Assembly: GCF_017309585.1 (NCBI RefSeq)
Contig: NZ_CP071321.1
Coordinates: 4,546,001 to 4,610,000, forward strand
From: Nitrogeniibacter aestuarii
GTDB lineage: Bacteria > Pseudomonadota > Gammaproteobacteria > Burkholderiales > Rhodocyclaceae
DNA: 64,000 bases
Direction of reading: 5' to 3'
The notes under the pieces were generated by a model. It did no database searches. It was not told the origin of the DNA and saw only the letters and a list, made by a program, of their open reading frames with translations. Positions 44,465 to 53,465 of this stretch are shown here, in pieces; the first letter of the stretch is position 1; the number at the start of each line of letters is the position of its first letter. The translations under genes were made by a program, and so were the position numbers.

Positions 44465-47400
44465 ATGGCCGGGTCCCCGGTCGGCCGACCCTCCCGATTG
44501 CAAAGCTGCACTGTGTTCCGCCTCATCCGTATCACTCTGGTTCTGACCGCAATCGGCTTGCTTGTCTGGTTTGTTGCGGACGAGATGCGTACCTCACGCC
44601 TGCAGGCGCACTACCTGTCCGAGCTGGGTGACGAGTTGTCTTTCACGCTCAAGCCGGGTGATGCCCCGGTGCTGACTGCACCGGTCGGGCCCTACGACGA
44701 GCGCACCGGTTACACCCACATTGCCGACTTCAGCCAGCGCCTTCAGGCGCGGGGGTTCGAAGTGGCCGAGTCGGCCCGCGTGTCGGCGCGCATGAACCAG
44801 CTCAGCGACGAAGGTCTCTACCCGGCCTTTCGGGAAAAAGACCGAACCGGTCTGAGCATCCATGACGAAGCCGGCCGGGTGTTGCATGCCGCCGGCTACC
44901 CGGAGCGCACCTACGCCCGCTTCGAGGACATTCCTTCGGTGCTGGTCTCCGCCCTGCTCTTCATCGAAAACAAGGAGCTGCTCGACAAACGCCATGCCCA
45001 GCGCAACCCGGCTGTCGAGTGGGACCGCTTTGCCCAGGCCGTGGTCGGCCAGCTCATGACCACCGCCGGCATGACGCAGGACGATGCCGGCGGCGGCAGC
45101 ACGCTGGCCACCCAGATCGAGAAATACCGCCACTCACCCGAGGGGCGCACCGCCACCAAACGCGACAAGCTGCGCCAGATGGCCTCGGCCTCGGTGCGCG
45201 CCTATCTGAGCGGCCCGGACACCGAAGCGGCCCGCAAAGCCATCGTGCTGGCCTATCTCAACACCGTGCCCCTGGCCGCCAAGGCGGGCTTCGGCGAGGT
45301 GAACGGCATGGGCGACGGCCTGTTTGCCTGGTACGGCATGGATTTCGACAGCGCCAACCGCGCGCTTCGCGATGCCTCTGCCGCCAGGGTGCGCGAGCGC
45401 GGCCGGCTGTTTCGCGCCGCGCTGTCACTCATGATCGCCCAGCGCCGTCCGGCCTGGTATCTGGGCGGTGGCGCCGAACGGCTCGAGTCGCTCACCGACA
45501 GCTATCTGCGCCTCATGGCCCAGGACGGCACGATCTCCCCGCAGCTGCGCGACGCGGCGCTGGTGCGTCAGATGCGGCTCGACACCGCGCCCCTGGTGCC
45601 CGAATCGAGCTCATTCGTGGAGCGCAAGGCCGCCACGGCGCTGCGCAGTCACCTCAGTGACATGCTGGGCGTGAAGAGTTTCTATGCCCTCGACCGGCTC
45701 GATCTGGACGTGACCACCACGCTGAACGCCAGCGTGCAGCAGGGGGTGATCCACATGCTGCAGGCGCTCAAGGACCCGGACGTGGCGCGCGATGCGGGGC
45801 TGGACGGCCAGCGCATGCTCGGCGGTGGGGAAGATCCGGGCAAGGTGATCTACAGCTTCACCCTCTTCGAGCGCACCGCCGCGGGCAACGCCCTGCGCGT
45901 GCAGGCCGACAACTACGACCAGCCCTTCGACATCAACGAAGGCGCCCGGCTCGATCTGGGCTCGACCGCCAAGCTGCGAACGCTGGTGACGTATCTGGAA
46001 GTGATTGCCGAAGTTCACCAGCGTTACGCGGGGCGCAGCGCCGAGGCCCTGGACGAGGCCGCCGATGGCGCCGACACGCTCAGCCGCTGGACCCTGGGGC
46101 AGTTGCGCCGTCAGCCCGACATGGACCTGCGCACCCTGCTCGACGCCGCCATGGAGCGCAGCTATTCCGCGAGCCCGAAAGAGCCGTTCTACACCGGCGG
46201 CGGGCAGCATTACTTCGGCAACTTCAACCGCCGCGACGACGATCGGGTGGTGACCGTGCGCGAGGCGCTGCGCCACTCGATCAATCTGGCCTTCATCCGC
46301 ATGATGCGCGACATCGTGCAGTACTACATCCATATCAATCCCGCGGCCGACAAGGCCATCGTGAGCGATGCGGACGACCCGCGCCGGGCCTACTACCTGT
46401 CGCGCTTTGCCGACCGCGAGGGGCGCACCTTCCTGAGCGGCTTCTATCGCAAGTACGCGGGCAAGACCACCGAAGCCCGTCGCGATCTGCTGATGCAGTC
46501 CGCCGGCAGCCCCAAGCGCGCTGCGGCCGCCTTGCGCAGCATCCGGCCCGACCTGAGCCTGGCCGACTACAGCGAACAGCTGCGCGCCTACGTGGGCGAC
46601 TCGGCTGCGCTGGACGACGCGCGCATTGCCGGCTGGTACAAGCGTTTCGACCCCGCCGAACTCAACCTGCCCGATCAGGGCTATCTGGCGCGCATCCACC
46701 CGCTGGAGCTGTGGCTGGTGCGCTACCTGAGCGAACACCCCGCGGCCACCCTGACCGAGAGCCTGGAGGCCAGCGTGGACCAGCGCCAGGCGGTCTACAC
46801 CTGGCTGTTCCGCACCCGCCACAAGAATGCGCAGGACGTGCGCATCCGCAGCCTGCTGGAGGTGGAAGCCTTCATCGCCATCGGCCGCAGCTGGCAGCGC
46901 CTGGGCTACCCCTTCGACAGCCTGACGCCCTCGTACGCCAGTGCCATCGGCAGCTCGGGCGACCGGCCGGCGGCGCTGGCCCGGTTGATGGGCCTGATCG
47001 TCAACGGGGGGGTGAAGCTGCCGGTAGTGCGCTTCGACGAGCTTCATTTCGCCGCCGACACCCCGTACGAGCGCCGCTTCAAACACACGCCCCCCCAGGG
47101 CGAGCGCCTGCTACCGGTGGAATTGACCGAGGTGGTACGCGATGCGGTCATCGATGTGGCCACCCATGGCACCGCCCGACGTATTGCCGGCGCCTTCACG
47201 CTGGCCGACGGCACGGTGGTGCCGGTGGGCGGCAAGACGGGCACCGGGGATCACCGCATCCAGCGCTTCGACCGCGCCGGCCACAAGGTGAGCGAGCAGG
47301 TGGTGAGCCGTTCGGCGACCTTCGTGTTCCTGATCGGCGACCGCTTCTTCGGGACGCTTACCGCCTATGTGGGCGGCGCGGACGCCGAGCGCTATGTGTT

Positions 47401-47518
47401 CACCAGCGCGCTGGCGGTACAACTGCTGCGGGCGCTGTCACCGACGCTCATGCCGCTCATGGAGACACCGACGCCGCCGGTGCCCGTGCTGTCGGCGGAG
47501 TCCGAACACCCGGCCTGA
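44465..47518 (+). CDS. Divergent class A penicillin-binding protein (transglycosylase-transpeptidase)
   Basis: About 1017 residues. One N-terminal membrane anchor (IRITLVLTAIGLLVWFV) is followed by a GT51 transglycosylase domain with unusual motifs: SALLFIENKELL (normally A-x3-ED), GGSTLATQIEKYRHSP and ARKAIVLAYLNTVPL. The transpeptidase has LGSTAKLR (S-x-x-K), RHSINLAF (S-x-N) and GGKTGTGD (K-T-G). So both activities appear possible. It builds peptidoglycan on the outer face of the inner membrane. GTG starts at 44456 or 44513 are alternatives; no clear ribosome-binding site. Confidence 0.8.
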   Translation: MAGSPVGRPSRLQSCTVFRLIRITLVLTAIGLLVWFVADEMRTSRLQAHYLSELGDELSFTLKPGDAPVLTAPVGPYDERTGYTHIADFSQRLQARGFEVAESARVSARMNQLSDEGLYPAFREKDRTGLSIHDEAGRVLHAAGYPERTYARFEDIPSVLVSALLFIENKELLDKRHAQRNPAVEWDRFAQAVVGQLMTTAGMTQDDAGGGSTLATQIEKYRHSPEGRTATKRDKLRQMASASVRAYLSGPDTEAARKAIVLAYLNTVPLAAKAGFGEVNGMGDGLFAWYGMDFDSANRALRDASAARVRERGRLFRAALSLMIAQRRPAWYLGGGAERLESLTDSYLRLMAQDGTISPQLRDAALVRQMRLDTAPLVPESSSFVERKAATALRSHLSDMLGVKSFYALDRLDLDVTTTLNASVQQGVIHMLQALKDPDVARDAGLDGQRMLGGGEDPGKVIYSFTLFERTAAGNALRVQADNYDQPFDINEGARLDLGSTAKLRTLVTYLEVIAEVHQRYAGRSAEALDEAADGADTLSRWTLGQLRRQPDMDLRTLLDAAMERSYSASPKEPFYTGGGQHYFGNFNRRDDDRVVTVREALRHSINLAFIRMMRDIVQYYIHINPAADKAIVSDADDPRRAYYLSRFADREGRTFLSGFYRKYAGKTTEARRDLLMQSAGSPKRAAAALRSIRPDLSLADYSEQLRAYVGDSAALDDARIAGWYKRFDPAELNLPDQGYLARIHPLELWLVRYLSEHPAATLTESLEASVDQRQAVYTWLFRTRHKNAQDVRIRSLLEVEAFIAIGRSWQRLGYPFDSLTPSYASAIGSSGDRPAALARLMGLIVNGGVKLPVVRFDELHFAADTPYERRFKHTPPQGERLLPVELTEVVRDAVIDVATHGTARRIAGAFTLADGTVVPVGGKTGTGDHRIQRFDRAGHKVSEQVVSRSATFVFLIGDRFFGTLTAYVGGADAERYVFTSALAVQLLRALSPTLMPLMETPTPPVPVLSAESEHPA

Positions 47519-47524
47519 GCGGCC

Positions 47525-48241
47525 TCAGTCGCGCGGGATCGGCCGGCCCTCGCCGGCCTCTTCGCTCGTGCGCCCGTCGCGGATGTGATAGATGCGCCGG
47601 AAGGTGGGGATGATCTTCTCGTCGTGGGTGACCACGATGATCGCCGTGCGATAGCGCTCGGCCATCTCGTTGAGGATGCGGATCACCGCCAGCGCCCGCT
47701 GCGAGTCGAGCGGCGCGGTGGGTTCGTCCGCGAGGATCACCGGGGGCCGGTTCACCAGCGCACGGGCGATGGCCACGCGCTGCTGTTCGCCCCCCGACAG
47801 GGCCGAGGGCTGGGCGTTGGCCCGGTGGGCCACATCCAGCGCGTCGAGCAGCTCCCGCGCGCGTTTGCGCGCTTCGCCATTGGGCACGCCGGCGAGCATG
47901 GGGAGCAGGGCCACGTTGTCGGTCACGTCCAGAAAGGGGATGAGGTAGGGCGCCTGGAACACGAAGCCGATGCGGTCGCGGCGCAGGGCGCGCAGGTCGC
48001 GGAGGGTCCAGCGGTTGTCGAAGATCACCTCGTCGCCCAGGGTCATGCGCCCGGCGGTGGGTTCGATCACCGCGCCCAGGCACTTGAGCAGGGTGCTCTT
48101 GCCCGAGCCGGAAGGGCCGATGAGCCCGACCACCTCGCCCGGCGCCACCTGCATGTCCACATGGCTGAGCGCGTCCACGGCGGTGTCGCCCTCGCCGTAG
48201 CGCTTGCGCACCCCTTCGATGAGAATGCCGTTGCCTGCCAT
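47525..48241 (-). CDS. ABC transporter ATP-binding protein (MacB/LolD type)
   Basis: 238 residues. GPSGSGKSTLL (Walker A), LSGGEQQRVAIARAL (signature), VILADEPTAPLDS (Walker B) and the switch His in VVTHDE are all seen. It powers the neighbouring FtsX-like permease. The ATG at 48241 is 2 nt after the permease stop. Third gene of the efflux/export operon. Confidence 0.9.
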   Translation of the reverse strand: MAGNGILIEGVRKRYGEGDTAVDALSHVDMQVAPGEVVGLIGPSGSGKSTLLKCLGAVIEPTAGRMTLGDEVIFDNRWTLRDLRALRRDRIGFVFQAPYLIPFLDVTDNVALLPMLAGVPNGEARKRARELLDALDVAHRANAQPSALSGGEQQRVAIARALVNRPPVILADEPTAPLDSQRALAVIRILNEMAERYRTAIIVVTHDEKIIPTFRRIYHIRDGRTSEEAGEGRPIPRD

Positions 48242-48243
48242 GC

Positions 48244-49437
48244 TCAGCCTCCGATGGCGGTGGCCGGGTCCACCCGCAGGGCGGCGCGGATGGCCATGAG
48301 GCTGGCCAGCCCGCAGATCACCATCACGATGATGAAGCCGCGCACCGCGTCTTCGGGCAGCAGCAGCACGTATTTGGGAAAGATCGGCGCCCACACGGTG
48401 GCGGCGATCTTGCCGACCACGAAACCGATCACCCCGAGGCCCAGCGCCTGCTGCAGGATCATGCCGGCGATGGTGCGGTCACGCGCGCCGATGAGCTTGA
48501 GCACGGCGATCTCGCGGATCTTGCCGAGGGTCATGGTGTAGATGATGAAGGCCACGATGGCGGCGCTCACCACAGCGAGGATGACCAGAAACATGCCGAT
48601 CTGGCGGGCCGAGGTGGCAATGAGCTTCACGAGCAGGATCTGCTCCATCTCGGCGCGGGTGTAGGCGCTCAGGTGCTTCCAGCGGCGCACGGTGTCAGCG
48701 ACGGCGTCCGGCGAGTGACCGGTGGCGACGCGCACCAGCACGGCGTTGACGCTGTGGTTGACGGTCTGCGCGTCGATCACCGAGTCGAGCAGGCCGGGCA
48801 CGCCGGGGCGATTGAAGCTGGGGTTGGCGGCCAGGCGCTCGCGCTCGTTCACGATGGCGTCGTTGTCCTTGAGGAACTGGGCCTCCTGCGCGTCCTTGAG
48901 CGGCACGAACACCATCGGGTCACCCCCGGACGAGACCATGCGGCGGGTGAGCCCCACCACGGTGAAGTCCTTGCGGCGGATGCGGATGCGGTCACCCAGC
49001 CGGAAGCCGGTGCGCACATCGGCCACCGCCTCGTAGTGGCCGCGGGTGATGTGACGGCCGTCGATGAGATAGGCCGGGGCGCCGGGTTCCCCGGGCTCGA
49101 AACCCACCACCATGGCGCGCACGTCGCGCTCGCCCAGCGCCACCTGCATGGTGAAGTAGGTGACGTTGGCCGCCTGCGCCACGCCCGGCAGGCCCTTGAT
49201 CGAGCGCACCACGTCGTCGCGGAGGCTCGACGATTCGGCGTAGGGGCCCTGGGTGTCCTGCTGCACCACCCACAGGTCGGCGCCGCTGTTGCCCAGCAAG
49301 GCCTGCGCGTCGTCCACCATGCCGCGGTAGATGCCGGCCATGGAGAGCGTGACGCCAATGAGCAGCCCCAGCCCCATGCCGGTGAACACGAACTTGCCCC
49401 AGCCGTGGAGGATGTCGCGCCCGGCGAGGCTGATCAT
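48244..49437 (-). CDS. ABC transporter permease (FtsX/MacB-type, DevC-like)
   Basis: 397 residues: an N-terminal helix (WGKFVFTGMGLGLLIGVTL), a 230-residue periplasmic domain, then three C-terminal helices with the FtsX signature (LGKIREIAVLKLIGARDRTI). This arrangement is that of mechanotransmission transporters that export lipoproteins, peptides or glycolipids together with a fusion protein. Overlaps the upstream gene by ATGA. Confidence 0.85.
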   Translation of the reverse strand: MISLAGRDILHGWGKFVFTGMGLGLLIGVTLSMAGIYRGMVDDAQALLGNSGADLWVVQQDTQGPYAESSSLRDDVVRSIKGLPGVAQAANVTYFTMQVALGERDVRAMVVGFEPGEPGAPAYLIDGRHITRGHYEAVADVRTGFRLGDRIRIRRKDFTVVGLTRRMVSSGGDPMVFVPLKDAQEAQFLKDNDAIVNERERLAANPSFNRPGVPGLLDSVIDAQTVNHSVNAVLVRVATGHSPDAVADTVRRWKHLSAYTRAEMEQILLVKLIATSARQIGMFLVILAVVSAAIVAFIIYTMTLGKIREIAVLKLIGARDRTIAGMILQQALGLGVIGFVVGKIAATVWAPIFPKYVLLLPEDAVRGFIIVMVICGLASLMAIRAALRVDPATAIGG

Positions 49438-50618
49438 CGCTTGAGCCCCGTGATGACCTCCACCGGTTTGATGCGGGCGCCGTCCTTGAGCGGGCGCTCG
49501 GCGTGCACCACCACGGTGTCGCCCGACGACAGGCCGTTGAGGATGCGGATGTTGCCGTCCAGGCTCTCTGCCCCGGTGCTGACCGGCACGAAGCGCGGCT
49601 TGCCCTCGGTGATGCGCCACACGCCCTTTTCGCCATTGATGTGGCGCAGGGCCGCGTTGGGCACGATGGGTCCGGCATCCGACGGTGGCAGGCTGATGGT
49701 CACTTCGGCCATCTCGCCCACCGAGCCTTCCTTGAAGGCTCGGTCACAGCGCACCCGGGCGATGCGCTCTTCGGTGACCGGGTCGCTCAGCAGCTCGACG
49801 CGTACCACCTTGCCCATATGGGCATCGCCGGCGTGCGAACGCAGCTCAATGCGTGCGTCCAGCCCTTCGGCCAGCCCGTTGGCCCGATTCTGGTCGATGC
49901 GGGTGCGCACCCACAGGCTGCTCGGGTCGATCATCTGCAGCACCGCCTGACCGGCCACCACGGTGTTGCCCGGTTCGGCCTGGCGAGCCGTGATGACGCC
50001 ATCGACCGGCGCCACCAGGGTGAGATTGCGCTGCTGCGCGACCAGCGCCTCGCGCTCGGCCTGCAGGCGGGTCAGGTCGTCCTGGGCGGCCGCCACCGAG
50101 GCTGCGGCCGCATCGACCGCCGCGCGCGCCGAGGTGTTGGCCTGGGCGCGGGCCTCGACAGCGCTGGGGCTGACGAATTTCTGGTCGGCGAGGGTGTCGT
50201 AGCGCTTGGCCTCGATGGCCGTCACCTTGGCCTTGGCGGCCGCATCGCGCTGCTGGGCCTGGGCCGCGACCACCGCGTTGCCCGCGCGGGCGAGCGAGGC
50301 GTCCAGCGCGGCGACGCGAGCGTTCAGATCCACCGGGTCGAGCCGCCCCAGCACCTGTCCGGCCGTGACCGTGTCACCCACGTCCGCCTCCACACTGAGC
50401 AGGCGGCCGGCGGCGGTGGGGCCGATGGCATAGCTGCGCTGCGCTTCGACCGTACCGATGCCGAACAGGCTGGGCGTGACCGTGCCATCGGCGACCGTGT
50501 GCACGGTCACCCGGATCGGTGCCAGCGGGCCGGTACGGAACATGGCAAAAGCGAAGGCGCCAAGCAGCACGACAGCCAGCAGAATGAGCGGCCAGCGTCG
50601 GCCCAGGGCGAATTTCAT
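49434..50618 (-). CDS. Periplasmic adaptor (HlyD/MacA-type membrane fusion protein)
   Basis: 394 residues. One N-terminal helix (WPLILLAVVLLGAFAFAMF), a lipoyl-like half motif (GRLLSVEADVGDTVTAGQVL), an alpha-helical hairpin of about 90 residues (ASLARAGNAVVAAQAQQRDA onward), and beta-barrel domains. It links the permease to an outer-membrane channel not present here. First gene of the three-gene operon; an inverted repeat lies in its promoter region. Confidence 0.87.
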   Translation of the reverse strand: MKFALGRRWPLILLAVVLLGAFAFAMFRTGPLAPIRVTVHTVADGTVTPSLFGIGTVEAQRSYAIGPTAAGRLLSVEADVGDTVTAGQVLGRLDPVDLNARVAALDASLARAGNAVVAAQAQQRDAAAKAKVTAIEAKRYDTLADQKFVSPSAVEARAQANTSARAAVDAAAASVAAAQDDLTRLQAEREALVAQQRNLTLVAPVDGVITARQAEPGNTVVAGQAVLQMIDPSSLWVRTRIDQNRANGLAEGLDARIELRSHAGDAHMGKVVRVELLSDPVTEERIARVRCDRAFKEGSVGEMAEVTISLPPSDAGPIVPNAALRHINGEKGVWRITEGKPRFVPVSTGAESLDGNIRILNGLSSGDTVVVHAERPLKDGARIKPVEVITGLKR

Positions 50619-50656
50619 GGCAGGTGGCTCCAACGGACGGGCGCTGCGAAGCATAC

Positions 50657-50683
50657 GTGTATATCAGACTCTACTGATACACA
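50657..50683. promoter_or_regulatory. Inverted repeat in the divergent MFP-psd promoter region
   Basis: GTGTATATCAG and CTGATACACA are inverted repeats around ACTCTA, with a 1-2 nt bulge. TetR-type efflux operators look like this, but no regulator gene is adjacent. Confidence 0.4.
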
Positions 50684-50771
50684 TTTTGGGTGCCGGACGA
50701 TTTGATGCAACTCAACACGAAGCGATCGCGCCACGGACGGTTCAAGGCCAAACAGGGGGCATCGAGTTGTC

Positions 50772-50777
50772 TATAAT
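50772..50777 (+). promoter_or_regulatory. Probable -10 box of psd
   Basis: TATAAT, 26 nt before the GTG start of psd. No convincing -35 box is seen at 16-18 nt upstream. Confidence 0.5.
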
Positions 50778-50803
50778 CGGCGGCTGATCCACTTCCATCG
50801 CTG

Positions 50804-51664
50804 GTGACCGTGTCCGACACCCTGTTCGTCCTGTCGCAGTATCTGCTGCCCAAGAAGGCACTCACCCAACTGGCCGGCCGCCTGGCCCGCGCCCGTGCCG
50901 GCAAGGCCACCACCGGCGTCATCAAGTGGTTCATCGGCCGCTACCAGGTGGACATGTCCGAAGCCGAGAACCCCGACCCGGGCAGCTACCCGAGCTTCAA
51001 CGAGTTCTTCACCCGCGCCCTTCGCGCCGACGCCCGGCCCCTGGCCGACGCCGAGATGCTGTGCCCGGTCGATGGCGCCATCAGCCAGTTCGGCCCCATC
51101 AAGGGCGAACAGATCTTTCAGGCCAAGGGGCATGACTATTCGGCCACCGCGCTGGTCGGCGGCGATCATCAGCTGGCGACACAGTTCGAGAACGGCCTGT
51201 TCGCCACCCTGTACCTGAGCCCGCGCGACTACCACCGCATCCACATGCCCTGCGACGGCGATCTGCGCGAGATGATCTACGTGCCTGGGGAGCTGTTCTC
51301 GGTGAATCCGGCCACCGCCCGCGGCGTGCCCGGCCTGTTTGCCCGCAACGAGCGCGTGGTGTGCGTGTTCGACAGCGTCGAAGGGCCTTTCGTGCTGGTG
51401 CTGGTGGGGGCGACCATCGTGGGCAGCATGGCCACCGTATGGCACGGCACCGTCAATCCGCCGCGTCGGCCGGATGTGACCAAGTGGCGCTACGCGGCTG
51501 GTGAGGTCAGCCTGAAGAAGGGCGAGGAGATGGGCCGCTTCCTGCTCGGCTCGACCGTGGTGATGCTGTTCCCTGAGGATCGCTTTCACTTCAATCTGGC
51601 CTGGCACCCCGCCGGGGCGATCCGCATGGGTGAGGCCATGAGCGCGACACCGGTCGAGGCCTGA
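50804..51664 (+). CDS. psd: Phosphatidylserine decarboxylase proenzyme
   Basis: 286 residues, typical length. FLLGSTVVMLF near residue 245 contains the Leu-Gly-Ser-Thr site where self-cleavage makes the pyruvoyl cofactor. YHRIHMPCDG holds the conserved His used in cleavage and decarboxylation. It makes phosphatidylethanolamine at the inner membrane. The GTG at 50804 is used; TATAAT lies upstream. The gene for phosphatidylserine synthase is not in the window. Confidence 0.93.
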   Translation: MTVSDTLFVLSQYLLPKKALTQLAGRLARARAGKATTGVIKWFIGRYQVDMSEAENPDPGSYPSFNEFFTRALRADARPLADAEMLCPVDGAISQFGPIKGEQIFQAKGHDYSATALVGGDHQLATQFENGLFATLYLSPRDYHRIHMPCDGDLREMIYVPGELFSVNPATARGVPGLFARNERVVCVFDSVEGPFVLVLVGATIVGSMATVWHGTVNPPRRPDVTKWRYAAGEVSLKKGEEMGRFLLGSTVVMLFPEDRFHFNLAWHPAGAIRMGEAMSATPVEA

Positions 51665-51673
51665 CGCACGAAC

Positions 51674-51706
51674 ACCCGGTGTCGGGCCAACTGCCTGTCA
51701 CCGGGT
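51674..51706. terminator. Hairpin between convergent psd and Spondin_N genes
   Basis: ACCCGGTG (51674-51681) and CACCGGGT (51699-51706) form a perfect 8-bp stem with a 17-nt loop. It sits between two convergent stop codons, so it could serve both strands; the right side is T/G rich. Confidence 0.5.
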
Positions 51707-51728
51707 TGTGTGCGTTGATGCGTGCGAC

Positions 51729-52526
51729 TTACTTGCGCATGCGACGTCGTGCGATCGTGCCCATGAGACCCAGACCCGCCAGCATCATGGCGTAGGTTTC
51801 GGGCTCCGGCACCGGCGCGATGGCGAAGCTGATGCCGTAGATCGGCGTGGCGCCTTCGAGCTGTGCGTCGAAGGTATAGCCGGCGGCCGTGGTCAGACCG
51901 TTGTAGCCGTAAAACTCCGCAAAGTTGAAGGCGACGACCGAGTTCTGATCGGTTCGGTTGGCATTGGTGGAGCCTTCGATGAACGCCGCCGCGGTGGGAT
52001 CGAACTGCTCGGAGCCGGCATCCCAGATGTCGCGACCGTACTGGGCAATGTGGTCGATCTGCAGCACACCGCTGTCATCGAACAGGCGATACGCGGTGGG
52101 GTCGTCATTGCCGATGAAGAAGTCGTTGCTCGGCACCACCATGGCGGCAAAACTGAAGTAGGGGTTCAGCTCGGTATCGATGGTGAAGGTGGTGGTGGCG
52201 GTCTGACCGGGCAGCAGCGGTCCGGGCAGGATGGAGCCGACCACGGCATCCGGGTCGGCGGCTTCGAACGCCGGGCGCCACAGGGCATCGCTTCCCCCTT
52301 CGGCGATGGTCTGGATTTCCGGGCCGGCCACGCCACCCAGATCGAAGCTGTCGAAGATGCCACTGTGGAAACCGACGCGAAGCGGCGCAAACGTCACGCT
52401 GTTTTCGGGCGCGAAGTTTTCAACCGTGACGGTGAGATTCACCTGGGCGGCCATGGAAGCGGAGCTGGCCAGCAGGCCGGCGGCGAGCGCCCACACCTGC
52501 GGACGTGAAACGAAACGGGAAGTCAT
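51729..52526 (-). CDS. Spondin_N-domain protein with PEP-CTERM anchor
   Basis: 265 residues. Signal peptide (ALAAGLLASSASMAAQ), then a Spondin_N-like domain (VNLTVTVENFAPEN; VTFAPLRVGFHSG; FDSFDLGGVAGPEI), and a C-terminal PEP-CTERM signal: VPEPETYAMMLAGLGLMG with an Arg cluster. Such proteins are exported and processed by exosortase, often with exopolysaccharide. No exosortase gene lies in the window. The start at 52526 has AAGGAG 8 nt upstream. Confidence 0.85.
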   Translation of the reverse strand: MTSRFVSRPQVWALAAGLLASSASMAAQVNLTVTVENFAPENSVTFAPLRVGFHSGIFDSFDLGGVAGPEIQTIAEGGSDALWRPAFEAADPDAVVGSILPGPLLPGQTATTTFTIDTELNPYFSFAAMVVPSNDFFIGNDDPTAYRLFDDSGVLQIDHIAQYGRDIWDAGSEQFDPTAAAFIEGSTNANRTDQNSVVAFNFAEFYGYNGLTTAAGYTFDAQLEGATPIYGISFAIAPVPEPETYAMMLAGLGLMGTIARRRMRK

Positions 52527-52630
52527 GCGCAATTCTCCTTGGAAATGTTTCGAGCACCAGCGCAGGCGCCGACGGGCGCCCGAGCACTGAAGTTCGGGGA
52601 GATTGTTCGGCGGCGCACGTCACGCAGTCC

Positions 52631-52655
52631 TCACGGATGTCTAACTTTTCCGTGA
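52631..52655. promoter_or_regulatory. Inverted repeat upstream of the response regulator gene
   Basis: TCACGGA and TCCGTGA, perfect 7-bp arms, 11 nt apart, in the divergent region between the PEP-CTERM gene and the response regulator. Possibly an operator for either gene. GGGGTCAGAC lies closer to the gene, at 52699-52708. Confidence 0.4.
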
Positions 52656-52742
52656 TAGTTTTGCGGCGCAACATGGATGTAAGTTTTCGACAGGCCAAGG
52701 GGTCAGACTTCATGTATTCGGCATTCCGGACATCCATTCGCC

Positions 52743-53459
52743 ATGGCCAACGACGACATCCTGCTGATCGACAGCGACCAGAGCACCACCACCTTGCTGC
52801 GAACCCGGCTGGAAGCGCTGGGTTTTTCCGTCACCCATGCCAGTAATGGTCTCGAAGGGGCGCACCGCATCAGCCATGGCCGATGGCGGGCGGTGGTGCT
52901 CGAGCTGGACCTGCCCGGCGTGCATGGGCTCACGCTCATCAACCAGTTGCGCGAGACCGACCCGCTGACACCGGTGATCATCGCCAGCGCCAATGCCGAT
53001 GCGGCGCACCGGGTGCTGGGTCTCGATCAGGGCGCCGACGACTACCTGGCCAAACCCGTGTCCGTACGCGAACTGGCCGCCCGCATCAAGGCGCTGGAGA
53101 GACGCGCCGAAGCCTTCCGCCAGGCCGGCAGCGAGGCGGTCAGCAACGGGGATCTGTGCATTGACCTGCTTACGCGCGAAGTGCGGGTGGACGGCACGGC
53201 GGTCACGCTCACCACCCGCGAATTCGAACTGCTGCGCTTCATGGTGCGGCATCCGGGGCGGGTGTTCTCGCGGGTCGACCTGCTCGACCAGGTGTGGGGC
53301 TATCGCCACCAGGGCTATGAGCACACGGTCAACACCCACATCAACCGCCTGCGCAACAAGCTCGAACGCAACCCGGCCCAGCCCCAGCGCATCCTCACCG
53401 TGTGGGGGGTGGGTTACAAATACGCGGCCGAACGCCCCGGCCCTGAATCACGGGCGTGA
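52743..53459 (+). CDS. OmpR/PhoB-family response regulator with Glu in place of the phospho-acceptor Asp
   Basis: 238 residues. Receiver domain at 1-120 and a winged-helix DNA-binding domain at 135-230 (LTTREFELLRFMVRHPGRVFS; WGVGYKYA). The usual L-D-L-x-L-P-G reads LELDLPG, so the phosphorylation site is Glu54. Part of the acidic pair (IDSDQ) and the Lys (YLAKPV) are present. Glu often mimics the phosphorylated state, so the protein may be constitutively active. No kinase gene is adjacent. Ribosome-binding site is weak. Confidence 0.85.
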   Translation: MANDDILLIDSDQSTTTLLRTRLEALGFSVTHASNGLEGAHRISHGRWRAVVLELDLPGVHGLTLINQLRETDPLTPVIIASANADAAHRVLGLDQGADDYLAKPVSVRELAARIKALERRAEAFRQAGSEAVSNGDLCIDLLTREVRVDGTAVTLTTREFELLRFMVRHPGRVFSRVDLLDQVWGYRHQGYEHTVNTHINRLRNKLERNPAQPQRILTVWGVGYKYAAERPGPESRA

Positions 53460-53465
53460 AGCGCG

